Assembly: GCA_016873575.1 (NCBI GenBank)
Contig: VGWY01000117.1
Span: forward strand, 1 to 8,133
From: Nitrospira sp.
GTDB lineage: Bacteria > Nitrospirota > Thermodesulfovibrionia > Thermodesulfovibrionales > SM23-35
DNA: 8,133 nt
Direction: 5' to 3'
In this document: positions 1 through 4,871 of the stretch, piece by piece
Numbering within the stretch: the stretch's first letter is position 1
How the letters are laid out: each line of letters begins with the position of its first letter
Made by a program: the position numbers and the translations under genes
Notes under the pieces: model-generated
What the model was told of the DNA's origin: nothing
The model's input: only the letters and a program-made list of their open reading frames with translations
Database searches by the model: none

Positions 1-128
1 AACTTAGTGTTTCAGGTTACCCCTTGCACCTCCCTCGTACTACGTGGGTGCACTGCCGAATTCCCACGGTTGGACTTTAACCAACAAGTCATATGTTCTA
101 CACGGCATACGGACGGTTCTATTTTTCT
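1..128 (-). mobile_element. possible group II intron end (structured RNA remnant), cut by the window edge
   Basis: No protein gene is seen here, but the sequence is rich in adjacent hairpins: CGTGGG/CCCACG (stem flanking about 46-68), GTTGG/CCAAC with a 7-base loop (69-85), and GTC-TATG/CATA-CG-GAC (88-113). Read on the minus strand it contains GGTTAAAGTCCAACC followed by GCAAGGG and CCTGAA. These resemble the AAAGTCC and GCAAGGG...CTGAAGGAAGC segments found in domain I of many bacterial group II introns. A GTGTAG at minus-strand position 103 could be a degenerate 5' splice end (consensus GTGYG). If this is right, the reverse-transcriptase gene would lie left of the window. The match is from memory and partial. 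It could equally be another structured RNA or a decayed repeat. Confidence 0.25.
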
Positions 129-168
129 TAAGAAACCCCTTTCCCTTTAAAATGGCTCACCTCCCATA

Positions 169-201
169 ATCCGTGATTCGTGTCAGTAATCCGTGACTGT
201 G
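169..201. repeat. short heptamer repeat, unit ATYCGTG
   Basis: ATCCGTG (169-175) and ATTCGTG (176-182) are adjacent. After six bases a third copy, ATCCGTG (189-195), follows, with a degenerate ACTGTG after it. This is a small heptanucleotide tandem repeat in non-coding DNA. A second, unrelated heptamer array lies inside the copper ATPase gene at 2634-2664. No function is evident. Confidence 0.6.
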
Positions 202-281
202 ATTTATATTCATAAAATCCTTCTCGCGCAGATAGGGTTGTTATCTGAAAACTTTTCTTTGACTACTCCCCTCCTGTATTT

Positions 282-349
282 CAATAGTTCCATAGTACAA
301 TAGCAAAACAGTGCCACAGTGCAGAAACGTAAAAGCGTAATAGAACAAT
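282..349. repeat. degenerate octamer tandem repeat (period 8, about 8.5 units)
   Basis: From 282 the sequence can be cut every eight bases into related units: CAATAGTT, CCATAGTA, CAATAGCA, AAACAGTG, CCACAGTG, CAGAAACG, TAAAAGCG, TAATAGAA, then CAAT. The AG at unit positions 5-6 is kept in seven of eight units, and A at position 3 is nearly constant. The units have drifted, so this is an old slippage-type array rather than a fresh microsatellite. It abuts the palindrome at 345-395 and lies upstream of the toxin-antitoxin promoter. Confidence 0.55.
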
Positions 350-395
350 CCCTCCCAACCTCCTCTTGGCAAGGGGAGGAGAAAGGGTGGGTTGT
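345..395. repeat. REP-like imperfect palindrome
   Basis: The left arm ACAATCCCTCCC-AACCTCCTC and the right arm GAGGAGAAA-GGGTGGGTTGT are near reverse complements around a TTGGCAAGG centre; the inner CTCCTC/GAGGAG stem is perfect. The arms are pyrimidine-rich and purine-rich, with no T-run for an intrinsic terminator. Length and form are those of interspersed intergenic palindromes in environmental bacterial genomes. Whether it is multicopy here cannot be judged from one window. Confidence 0.5.
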
Positions 396-424
396 ATCAT
401 TGTCCTGTTGGACTGTTGCGCTAT

Positions 425-454
425 TTGTTATTAATGCTAATTGATTCATATAAT
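425..454 (+). promoter_or_regulatory. promoter of the toxin-antitoxin operon
   Basis: A perfect -10 box TATAAT (449-454) is preceded, with an 18-base spacer, by TTGTTA (425-430), which matches the -35 consensus at four of six positions. Transcription would start near 461, leaving about 29 bases before the antitoxin start at 490. A perfect dyad ATTA-ATGC-TAAT (430-441) overlaps the spacer. It is a reasonable operator candidate, because antitoxins of this kind usually autoregulate; that last point is inference. Confidence 0.55.
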
Positions 455-489
455 CCCCTTATGCTATCCTTTGAATACGGAGGTGCAAG

Positions 490-696
490 ATGCCCAAAAC
501 CATCGAAGCCGTTTATGAAAACGGTGTTTTTAAACCAATTTACAATGTCGAAATTAAAGAACATGCGCGCGTGCGTCTCGTTATAGAGGAGACTGGAAGC
601 ATTGCGCTGTCCACAAGCGGAATTATCCCGGCGAGGGATAAACAGGCTGTCAATACCATCGCCCTTGAACCTGAATTTCTTCCTGAAGAGGCTTAA
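490..696 (+). CDS. AF2212/DUF104-family antitoxin of a PIN-toxin pair
   Basis: This 68-residue protein begins MPKTIEAVYENGVFKPI, the hallmark N-terminus of the DUF104/AF2212-like antitoxin family (roughly residues 3-35, a small beta-barrel-type fold). The C-terminal half (36-68) has low conservation and ends in the acidic EPEFLPEEA, as expected of a flexible segment that wraps the toxin. The start is supported by a GGAGG Shine-Dalgarno sequence six bases upstream. It is followed after only three bases by a PIN-domain gene, the usual antitoxin-toxin order. The expected role is to bind and silence the ribonuclease encoded next and to repress the shared promoter. Family assignment is by recognition of the N-terminal motif; the partner gene makes it strong. 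Confidence 0.85.
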   Translation: MPKTIEAVYENGVFKPIYNVEIKEHARVRLVIEETGSIALSTSGIIPARDKQAVNTIALEPEFLPEEA

Positions 697-699
697 AGT

Positions 700-1212
700 T
701 TGTATCTTCACGAAATTGGAGCCGGCTCTAAAGTATTTATAGATGCAAATATCTTTGTCTATCATTTTTCTGAAGGCTCTGAATTCAATAAATCCTGTAC
801 TAATTTTCTTGTAAGGGTTGAAACCTCTGAGATTCACGGCATCACCTCTGCCGGAATAATACAGGAGGCTGTCCATCGTCTCATGATGGTCGAGGCCTCA
901 GCCCTGTTAAATGTGGAAGTTAAAAATCTTCCCAAATATCTCAAGCAGCATCCGGAATTCGTAAAACAACTGACACAGCATCTTGTTGTTCCACGTAAAA
1001 TATCCGAACTTAACATTGAGATAGTCCAGATAACGCCACAGCTTATTGAAAAAAGCCAGGGGATCAAGACAAGATACGGCTTTCTTTCAAATGATGCTCT
1101 CTCGTTACAAATTATGGAAGACGGTGGTATCACCATACTTGCTTCAAATGATTCTGATTTCAGCAGAGTTGAATGGCTCAAGCTCTACCTCCCTGTATCT
1201 ACAGCCATGTGA
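700..1212 (+). CDS. PIN-domain ribonuclease toxin (VapC type)
   Basis: This 170-residue protein carries the acidic residues of PIN-domain nucleases: D15 and N17 in FIDANIFVY, E56 in GIIQEAV, D132 in FLSNDALSL, and D151/D153 in ILASNDSDF. These residues bind Mg2+ or Mn2+ in the family, where the usual activity is site-specific RNA cleavage that arrests translation. The start is a TTG three bases after the antitoxin stop, with AAGAGG overlapping the end of the antitoxin gene as ribosome-binding site. No in-frame ATG lies early enough to keep D15. The rare start and tight coupling would keep toxin output below antitoxin. At 170 residues it is longer than many VapC toxins (about 130), with the extra length between E56 and D132. 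All catalytic positions look intact, so it is probably active. Its RNA target cannot be read from sequence. Confidence 0.85.
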   Translation: MYLHEIGAGSKVFIDANIFVYHFSEGSEFNKSCTNFLVRVETSEIHGITSAGIIQEAVHRLMMVEASALLNVEVKNLPKYLKQHPEFVKQLTQHLVVPRKISELNIEIVQITPQLIEKSQGIKTRYGFLSNDALSLQIMEDGGITILASNDSDFSRVEWLKLYLPVSTAM

Positions 1213-1505
1213 CTACAAAAACCCTGTTTAAAATCCTCAGAAATTTGTAATCTTGAAGATGCGCTATGACAGAATAGAAGATGCGAAAATCTTATGACTG
1301 GATTATTCAGGACATAAGACCAGAAGCTTAATACGATAAATTCAGGAGATGGTGTAAACTTCTTTACTCCCACAATACCCCCGGCGTTCAGGTCAAAACA
1401 AATTGTCAGACCTGCCGCTTTACGCCCACCCGCAAAGGATTAAGCTTTGTTGGGAAAGCTATTTTCTTGTTGAAGCTTATAGCAAGGGGCTTTATATGTC
1501 AAGCG

Positions 1506-1541
1506 AAAGGAGAATTTATGAAAAGAGAATTTATTTTTTAA
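1506..1541 (+). repeat. 15-base tandem duplication containing a ribosome-binding site and a 7-codon mini-ORF
   Basis: AAAGGAGAATTTATG (1506-1520) is followed directly by AAAAGAGAATTTATT (1521-1535), identical at 13 of 15 positions. The first copy is a strong Shine-Dalgarno plus ATG, and the frame from ATG 1518 reads MKREFIF then TAA (1539-1541). It may be a leader peptide for the gene at 1613, a decoy initiation site, or the leftover start of a deleted gene. The duplication is seen directly; any role is inference. Confidence 0.4.
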
Positions 1542-1578
1542 ATCGTTATTTAGATAGTTCAATTGATGCCCACAAACA

Positions 1579-1607
1579 TTGACAAGGCCTTTATGAAGTG
1601 ATAGAGT
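1579..1607 (+). promoter_or_regulatory. promoter-like TTGACA/TAGAGT just before the secreted-protein gene
   Basis: A perfect -35 TTGACA (1579-1584) is followed at 17 bases by TAGAGT (1602-1607), four of six matches to TATAAT. The start of transcription would fall at about 1613-1615, on the start codon itself. If the promoter is real, the mRNA would be leaderless or nearly so. The only other initiation signal is a weak AAGG three bases before the ATG. A chance TTGACA cannot be excluded. Confidence 0.35.
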
Positions 1608-1612
1608 AAGGC

Positions 1613-1966
1613 ATGTTTAGGAATGGATATCTGAAAATCTTCTTCGCGCTGTTTATTATTGCCTTCTTTGTAGAACCTTCATCCTCTGTTTCAGAAAATG
1701 ACCCTTGTAAAGAGACCGGTATCGTTGCGAAAAATTTGACATTTGTCAACCTCTGGTATAAACGGAATGGCGGAGATTGTTATATCTGGCATAGGAATAA
1801 ACTCCTGGTAATAAAACAAGGAGATAGTATAGATATCTTTTCAGACCTCACCTGTAAAACAAACTATTGCAAGGATTCCCTCACCTATGATGACTGTAAG
1901 TCTTTTGACACTAATAGGAACTGCCGCATAAAAACACTTACCGGTTGCAAATTGTCAGATATGTAG
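1613..1966 (+). CDS. small secreted cysteine-rich protein, function unknown
   Basis: The 117-residue product begins with an export signal: a short basic stretch (R3, K8), a hydrophobic core of about residues 9-20 (IFFALFIIAFFV), and a small polar SSSVS stretch near residues 23-27, where signal peptidase I could cut. The mature part of about 90 residues has seven cysteines: C32, C56, C81, C86, C95, C104 and C112. Five are packed in the last 37 residues, suggesting a disulfide-stapled fold in the periplasm or outside the cell. The odd count leaves one free thiol or an intermolecular bridge. There is no lipobox, because the first cysteine lies well past the signal core. The start has only a weak ribosome-binding site. 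It stands alone between two repeat-bearing gaps, so context gives no role. I do not recognise a family. Confidence 0.6.
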   Translation: MFRNGYLKIFFALFIIAFFVEPSSSVSENDPCKETGIVAKNLTFVNLWYKRNGGDCYIWHRNKLLVIKQGDSIDIFSDLTCKTNYCKDSLTYDDCKSFDTNRNCRIKTLTGCKLSDM

Positions 1967-2020
1967 TCAGCTACAGATTCAGCCTTCCCCCTTCACAAAC
2001 ACGTCATAAATTTAGTATGG

Positions 2021-2093
2021 TGTAGCCGCTGCATGGATTAAAAAGAAATTATTTTTGAATGATCTTAAACGCTGGCTAAAGCCAGCGGCTACA
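2021..2093. repeat. REP-like element with perfect 11-base terminal inverted repeats
   Basis: TGTAGCCGCTG (2021-2031) and CAGCGGCTACA (2083-2093) are perfect inverted repeats. The right arm also takes part in a competing hairpin, GCTGGC-TAAA-GCCAGC (2071-2086), so two alternative foldings share bases. There is no T-run, so it is not a typical intrinsic terminator. The form suits a non-autonomous interspersed repeat. A smaller dyad, TGTAG-TCAG-CTACA (1962-1975), spans the stop codon of the preceding gene and shares the TGTAG/CTACA ends. Confidence 0.6.
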
Positions 2094-2181
2094 AAGTTTT
2101 ACATAAACCTCTCTTAACTTAATAAATAAGTCCTTCAAATATCTTCAATTCTGTGATAAGGTTAGAAAGGAGGTAGAAACT

Positions 2182-2406
2182 ATGCATTGGGGAGATTACG
2201 GATGGGGAATGGGATTCGGATGGTTCTTTATACTCATCTTCTGGGTATTGGTAGTAGTAGGTGTTGTCTATCTCGTTAAGCTTATTACAGAAGGCAGGAA
2301 AAAAGAAGAAAAAGAAGAGACAGCACTTGATATTCTTAAAAAAAGATACGCAAGAGGTGAGATAACAAAAGAGGAATTCGAAGAGAAGAAAATAGATATT
2401 CAATAG
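2182..2406 (+). CDS. one-TM SHOCT-domain small membrane protein
   Basis: This 74-residue protein has three parts. A Gly/Trp-rich N-terminus (WGDYGWGMGFGW, residues 3-14) is followed by one hydrophobic helix (about 13-35). A lysine/glutamate-rich linker leads to a C-terminal SHOCT motif (about 48-73, LDILKKRYARGEITKEEFEEKK). SHOCT is a short helical-hairpin motif common at protein ends and thought to mediate oligomerisation; its exact role is not established. The start is fixed by a near-perfect AAAGGAGGT (2166-2174) seven bases upstream. It lies 84 bases before the copper ATPase in the same direction. Small SHOCT membrane proteins of this form often accompany heavy-metal transport genes, so a supporting role in copper handling is a fair guess but unproven. 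Confidence 0.8.
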   Translation: MHWGDYGWGMGFGWFFILIFWVLVVVGVVYLVKLITEGRKKEEKEETALDILKKRYARGEITKEEFEEKKIDIQ

Positions 2407-2420
2407 TTTAAGAAGAGATA

Positions 2421-2449
2421 TTGTAAAGTCCCATTTACATAATTAATAT
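2421..2449 (+). promoter_or_regulatory. candidate copA promoter with overlapping 18-base dyad operator
   Basis: TTGTAA (2421-2426) and TAATAT (2444-2449), each matching consensus at four of six positions, are spaced by 17 bases. A perfect dyad, TGTAAA-N6-TTTACA (2422-2439), covers the -35 box and most of the spacer, where a dimeric repressor would block polymerase. It matches neither the CopY box (TACAnnTGTA) nor a GC-rich CsoR-type site as I know them. The geometry suggests a copper-responsive or other operator, but no regulator gene is in the window. Confidence 0.35.
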
Positions 2450-2490
2450 TAAGCGCGAAATATTTCCATAGTTGTTGATGGGAGGAACTT

Positions 2491-4797
2491 ATGATGGTCA
2501 CAGACCCAGTTTGCAAGATGGTCATGGAAGAGGAAGAAGCTGTTGGCACATCTACATATAAAGGCACTACCTATTATTTTTGCTCGGAGATGTGTAAAGA
2601 GAGGTTTGATAAAGACCCGGAGGCTTATCTAAAAGTTCAGAGTTCGGAGTTTGGAGTTCGGAGTGAAACAAAAGAAAGCGGAATTACATATACCTGTCCT
2701 ATGCACCCAGAGGTCAGACAGAGTGGCCCGGGTTCCTGTCCAATCTGTGGCATGGCACTTGAGCCTTTATCTATTTCTCTAAAGGAAGAGGTAAACCCGG
2801 AGCTTGTAGACATGAATCGTCGTTTCTGGGTGAGCATAGTCCTGACGATTCCTGTAGTGTTTATTACCATGCATACACACATTCCCGGATTCTCACTTGA
2901 ACAGCTTGTATCATCAAGGGTTCTTAGATGGCTTGAGCTTGTCCTTGCCACACCTGTTGTCATCTGGGGTGGATGGCCATTTTTCGTGCGTGGATGGCAA
3001 TCAATTATAAATCGAAGCCCGAACATGTTTACCTTAATTGGTCTCGGCGTTGCTGTCGCTTATATCTACAGCGTTTTCGCTGCACTCTTCCCATGGATAT
3101 TCCCGTCCTCTTTCCAGAGCAAAGAAGGTGATGTCGGGACATATTTTGAGGCCGCTGCCATGATTGTAACACTTGTTCTCCTCGGTCAGGTACTTGAACT
3201 CAGGGCAAGGGGTAAGACTGGTGCAGCAATCAAGGCACTTCTTGGACTGGCGCCAAAAACTGCTCGACTTATCAAAGAAGATGGTACTGAAGAAGATATA
3301 CCTATTGAAAATGTACATTTAGGAAACATTCTTCGCATACGCCCGGGTGAAAAGGTTCCTGTAGATGGTGTTGTCGTTGAAGGGACAAGCTCTGTGGATG
3401 AGTCAATGGTTACAGGTGAATCCATTCCTGTAGAAAAGCAGACAGGTGATAGGGTGATAGGTGCTACTGTAAACACCAATGGGACACTAATCATAAAGGC
3501 TGAAAAAGTAGGTGCTGAAACCCTCCTGTCACAAATCGTCATGATGGTTGCAGAGGCACAACGCAGCCGTGCGCCTATTCAAAAACTTGCTGATATCGTA
3601 GCTGCATACTTCGTCCAGATTGTTGTCTCAGTAGCAATCATCACCTTCATTATCTGGGCATGGTTAGGACCAGAGCCTCGCTTTACATATGCAATCATCA
3701 ATTTTGTAGCTGTTCTCATTATAGCCTGTCCATGTGCACTTGGTCTTGCAACCCCAATGTCAATTATGGTTGCCACTGGAAAAGGTGCCTCTTCAGGTGT
3801 GCTTTTCAGGAATGCAGAAGCAATCGAGGTAATGCAAAAGGTAAATACACTTGTGGTGGACAAGACAGGAACCCTCACAATTGGGAAACCAAGGCTCATC
3901 GAAGTATTTCCAATACAAGACTGGGATAGGAATTCACTCCTTTCTTATGCAGCAAGCCTTGAGAAAGGCAGTGAGCATCCATTAGCATCTGCAATTGTCA
4001 CAGGTGCTGAGGAAGAGAAAATCCTTCTGACTAAAGCAGAATCCTTTCAGTCAATTACAGGCAAAGGCGTTACCGGTCAGGTAAATGGACATACTGTTGT
4101 CCTTGGCAATCTGAAACTGCTCGATGACATGGGGACACAGCCTGGTGAGTTCTACAAGAAGGCAGAGGAGATGCGTTCAGAGGGTCAAACAGTGATGTTT
4201 TTGGTAGTAGATGGTAAGATCATCGGGCTTTTGGGTGTGGCTGACCCTATCAAGGAAACCACGCCAGAGGCAATCCGACAGCTTCATGATGATGGTATTA
4301 AGATTGTAATGCTTACAGGTGACAGCCGGACTACTGCGGATGCAGTTGCAAAAAAACTCCAGATAGATGAGGTTTTTTCTGAGGTATTGCCTGATCAGAA
4401 ATCCGAATGGGTTAAGCGTTTTCAAGAAGAAGGACGTATTGTAGCTATGGCAGGTGATGGTATCAATGATGCACCAGCATTGGCGCAGGCACATGTTGGC
4501 ATTGCCATGGGGACAGGCACTGATGTAGCCATGGAAAGTGCTGGTGTCACATTAGTTAAAGGAGACCTCAGAGGTATAGTAAGGGCAAGGCTTTTAAGCA
4601 AGGCAACAATGCGTAATATCAAGCAGAACCTATTCTGGGCATTCATCTATAATTCACTCGGTGTCCCGATTGCAGCAGGGATACTTTACCCATTTTTTGG
4701 TATTCTTCTGAGTCCTATTATCGCAGCGGCTGCAATGAGCTTCAGTTCAGTATCAGTAATTGGCAATGCTTTGAGGTTGCGAAGGTTAAAACTGTAA
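2491..4797 (+). CDS. copA: Cu+-exporting P1B-1-type ATPase with YHS and heavy-metal-binding N-terminus
   Basis: This 768-residue inner-membrane pump uses ATP to expel Cu+ from the cytoplasm. The N-terminus carries a YHS domain (about 1-47; C8, C31, C35) and then a heavy-metal-binding domain (about 67-92; C69, H72, C83, C86, M88) instead of the more usual HMA domains. Eight membrane helices are seen at about 112-128, 146-164, 177-202, 218-236, 366-391, 398-424, 712-733 and 735-758. The P-type core is complete: actuator TGES (308-311), CPC (413-415), phosphorylated D457 in DKTGT, SEHP (494-497), TGD (609-611) and GDGINDAP (655-662). The Cu+ signature is exact: N713-x6-Y720-N721-x4-P726 in helix 7 and M749-xx-SS (752-753) in helix 8. 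GGAGG (2481-2485) lies five bases before ATG 2491; ATG 2494, giving MVTDPVCKM, is an equally good start. The linker between the two N-terminal domains is written by a heptamer repeat. Confidence 0.95.
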   Translation: MMVTDPVCKMVMEEEEAVGTSTYKGTTYYFCSEMCKERFDKDPEAYLKVQSSEFGVRSETKESGITYTCPMHPEVRQSGPGSCPICGMALEPLSISLKEEVNPELVDMNRRFWVSIVLTIPVVFITMHTHIPGFSLEQLVSSRVLRWLELVLATPVVIWGGWPFFVRGWQSIINRSPNMFTLIGLGVAVAYIYSVFAALFPWIFPSSFQSKEGDVGTYFEAAAMIVTLVLLGQVLELRARGKTGAAIKALLGLAPKTARLIKEDGTEEDIPIENVHLGNILRIRPGEKVPVDGVVVEGTSSVDESMVTGESIPVEKQTGDRVIGATVNTNGTLIIKAEKVGAETLLSQIVMMVAEAQRSRAPIQKLADIVAAYFVQIVVSVAIITFIIWAWLGPEPRFTYAIINFVAVLIIACPCALGLATPMSIMVATGKGASSGVLFRNAEAIEVMQKVNTLVVDKTGTLTIGKPRLIEVFPIQDWDRNSLLSYAASLEKGSEHPLASAIVTGAEEEKILLTKAESFQSITGKGVTGQVNGHTVVLGNLKLLDDMGTQPGEFYKKAEEMRSEGQTVMFLVVDGKIIGLLGVADPIKETTPEAIRQLHDDGIKIVMLTGDSRTTADAVAKKLQIDEVFSEVLPDQKSEWVKRFQEEGRIVAMAGDGINDAPALAQAHVGIAMGTGTDVAMESAGVTLVKGDLRGIVRARLLSKATMRNIKQNLFWAFIYNSLGVPIAAGILYPFFGILLSPIIAAAAMSFSSVSVIGNALRLRRLKL
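2634..2664 (+). repeat. heptamer tandem repeat inside copA, unit AGTTYRG x4
   Basis: AGTTCAG, AGTTCGG, AGTTTGG and AGTTCGG follow head to tail (2634-2661), with a partial AGT after. They encode the linker residues V49 to S58 between the YHS and heavy-metal-binding domains. Seven is not a multiple of three, so gain or loss of one unit would shift the frame and stop the pump; three units would be needed to keep the frame. The period is seen directly; any switching is inference. Confidence 0.7.
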
Positions 4798-4849
4798 TGA
4801 GTAAACAACCGATTCGATAATAACGAAAGGATAAAATAGTGTCGGCTTT

Positions 4850-4871
4850 GTTTTAAGATCTTACTTAAAAC
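4850..4871. terminator. weak AT-rich hairpin between convergent copA and panB
   Basis: GTTTTAAG (4850-4857) and CTTAAAAC (4864-4871) form a perfect eight-base stem with a six-base loop, overlapping the panB stop codon (4861-4863). The stem is AT-rich and neither strand shows a strong T-run after it. It could still be a poor bidirectional terminator between the two converging genes. No better candidate exists in the 63-base gap. Confidence 0.25.

Larger units (their letters stand above)
1213..1612. other. 400-base gap: hairpins, no convincing gene
   Basis: No protein gene of normal size is supported here. Visible structure includes a direct repeat GAAGATGCG at 1255-1263 and 1277-1285. A hairpin spans 1382-1417, where CAGGTC (1389-1394) pairs with GACCTG (1409-1414) and CGG/CCG extends it past a bulge. 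A second stem AGCTTT/AAAGCT, with a 6-base loop, lies in about 1443-1460. A frame opening at ATG 1258 reads MRYDRIEDAKIL, then a stop, then 13 further codons to the next stop. It has no ribosome-binding site and could be a decayed gene, but nothing identifies it. Confidence 0.5.

Noticed and set aside
421..876. Minus-strand 151-residue frame opposite the antitoxin and toxin genes
   Set aside because: It overlaps two well-supported genes on the other strand, has no recognisable domain and no ribosome-binding site.
834..1181. Minus-strand frame opposite the PIN toxin
   Set aside because: It is the antisense shadow of a gene with intact catalytic residues.
1258..1341. Possible broken gene reading MRYDRIEDAKIL, stop, then 13 more codons and a stop
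   Set aside because: No start signal, very short, and no family match strong enough to call a pseudogene; mentioned only in the gap entry.
2119..2403. Minus-strand frame opposite the SHOCT gene
   Set aside because: The poly-Phe/Leu composition is the complement of the lysine/glutamate-rich linker; the plus-strand gene has a near-perfect ribosome-binding site.
3186..3542. Minus-strand frames inside copA
   Set aside because: They are shadows of a fully conserved ATPase coding sequence; the Ser/Pro/Thr-rich composition is typical of antisense frames.
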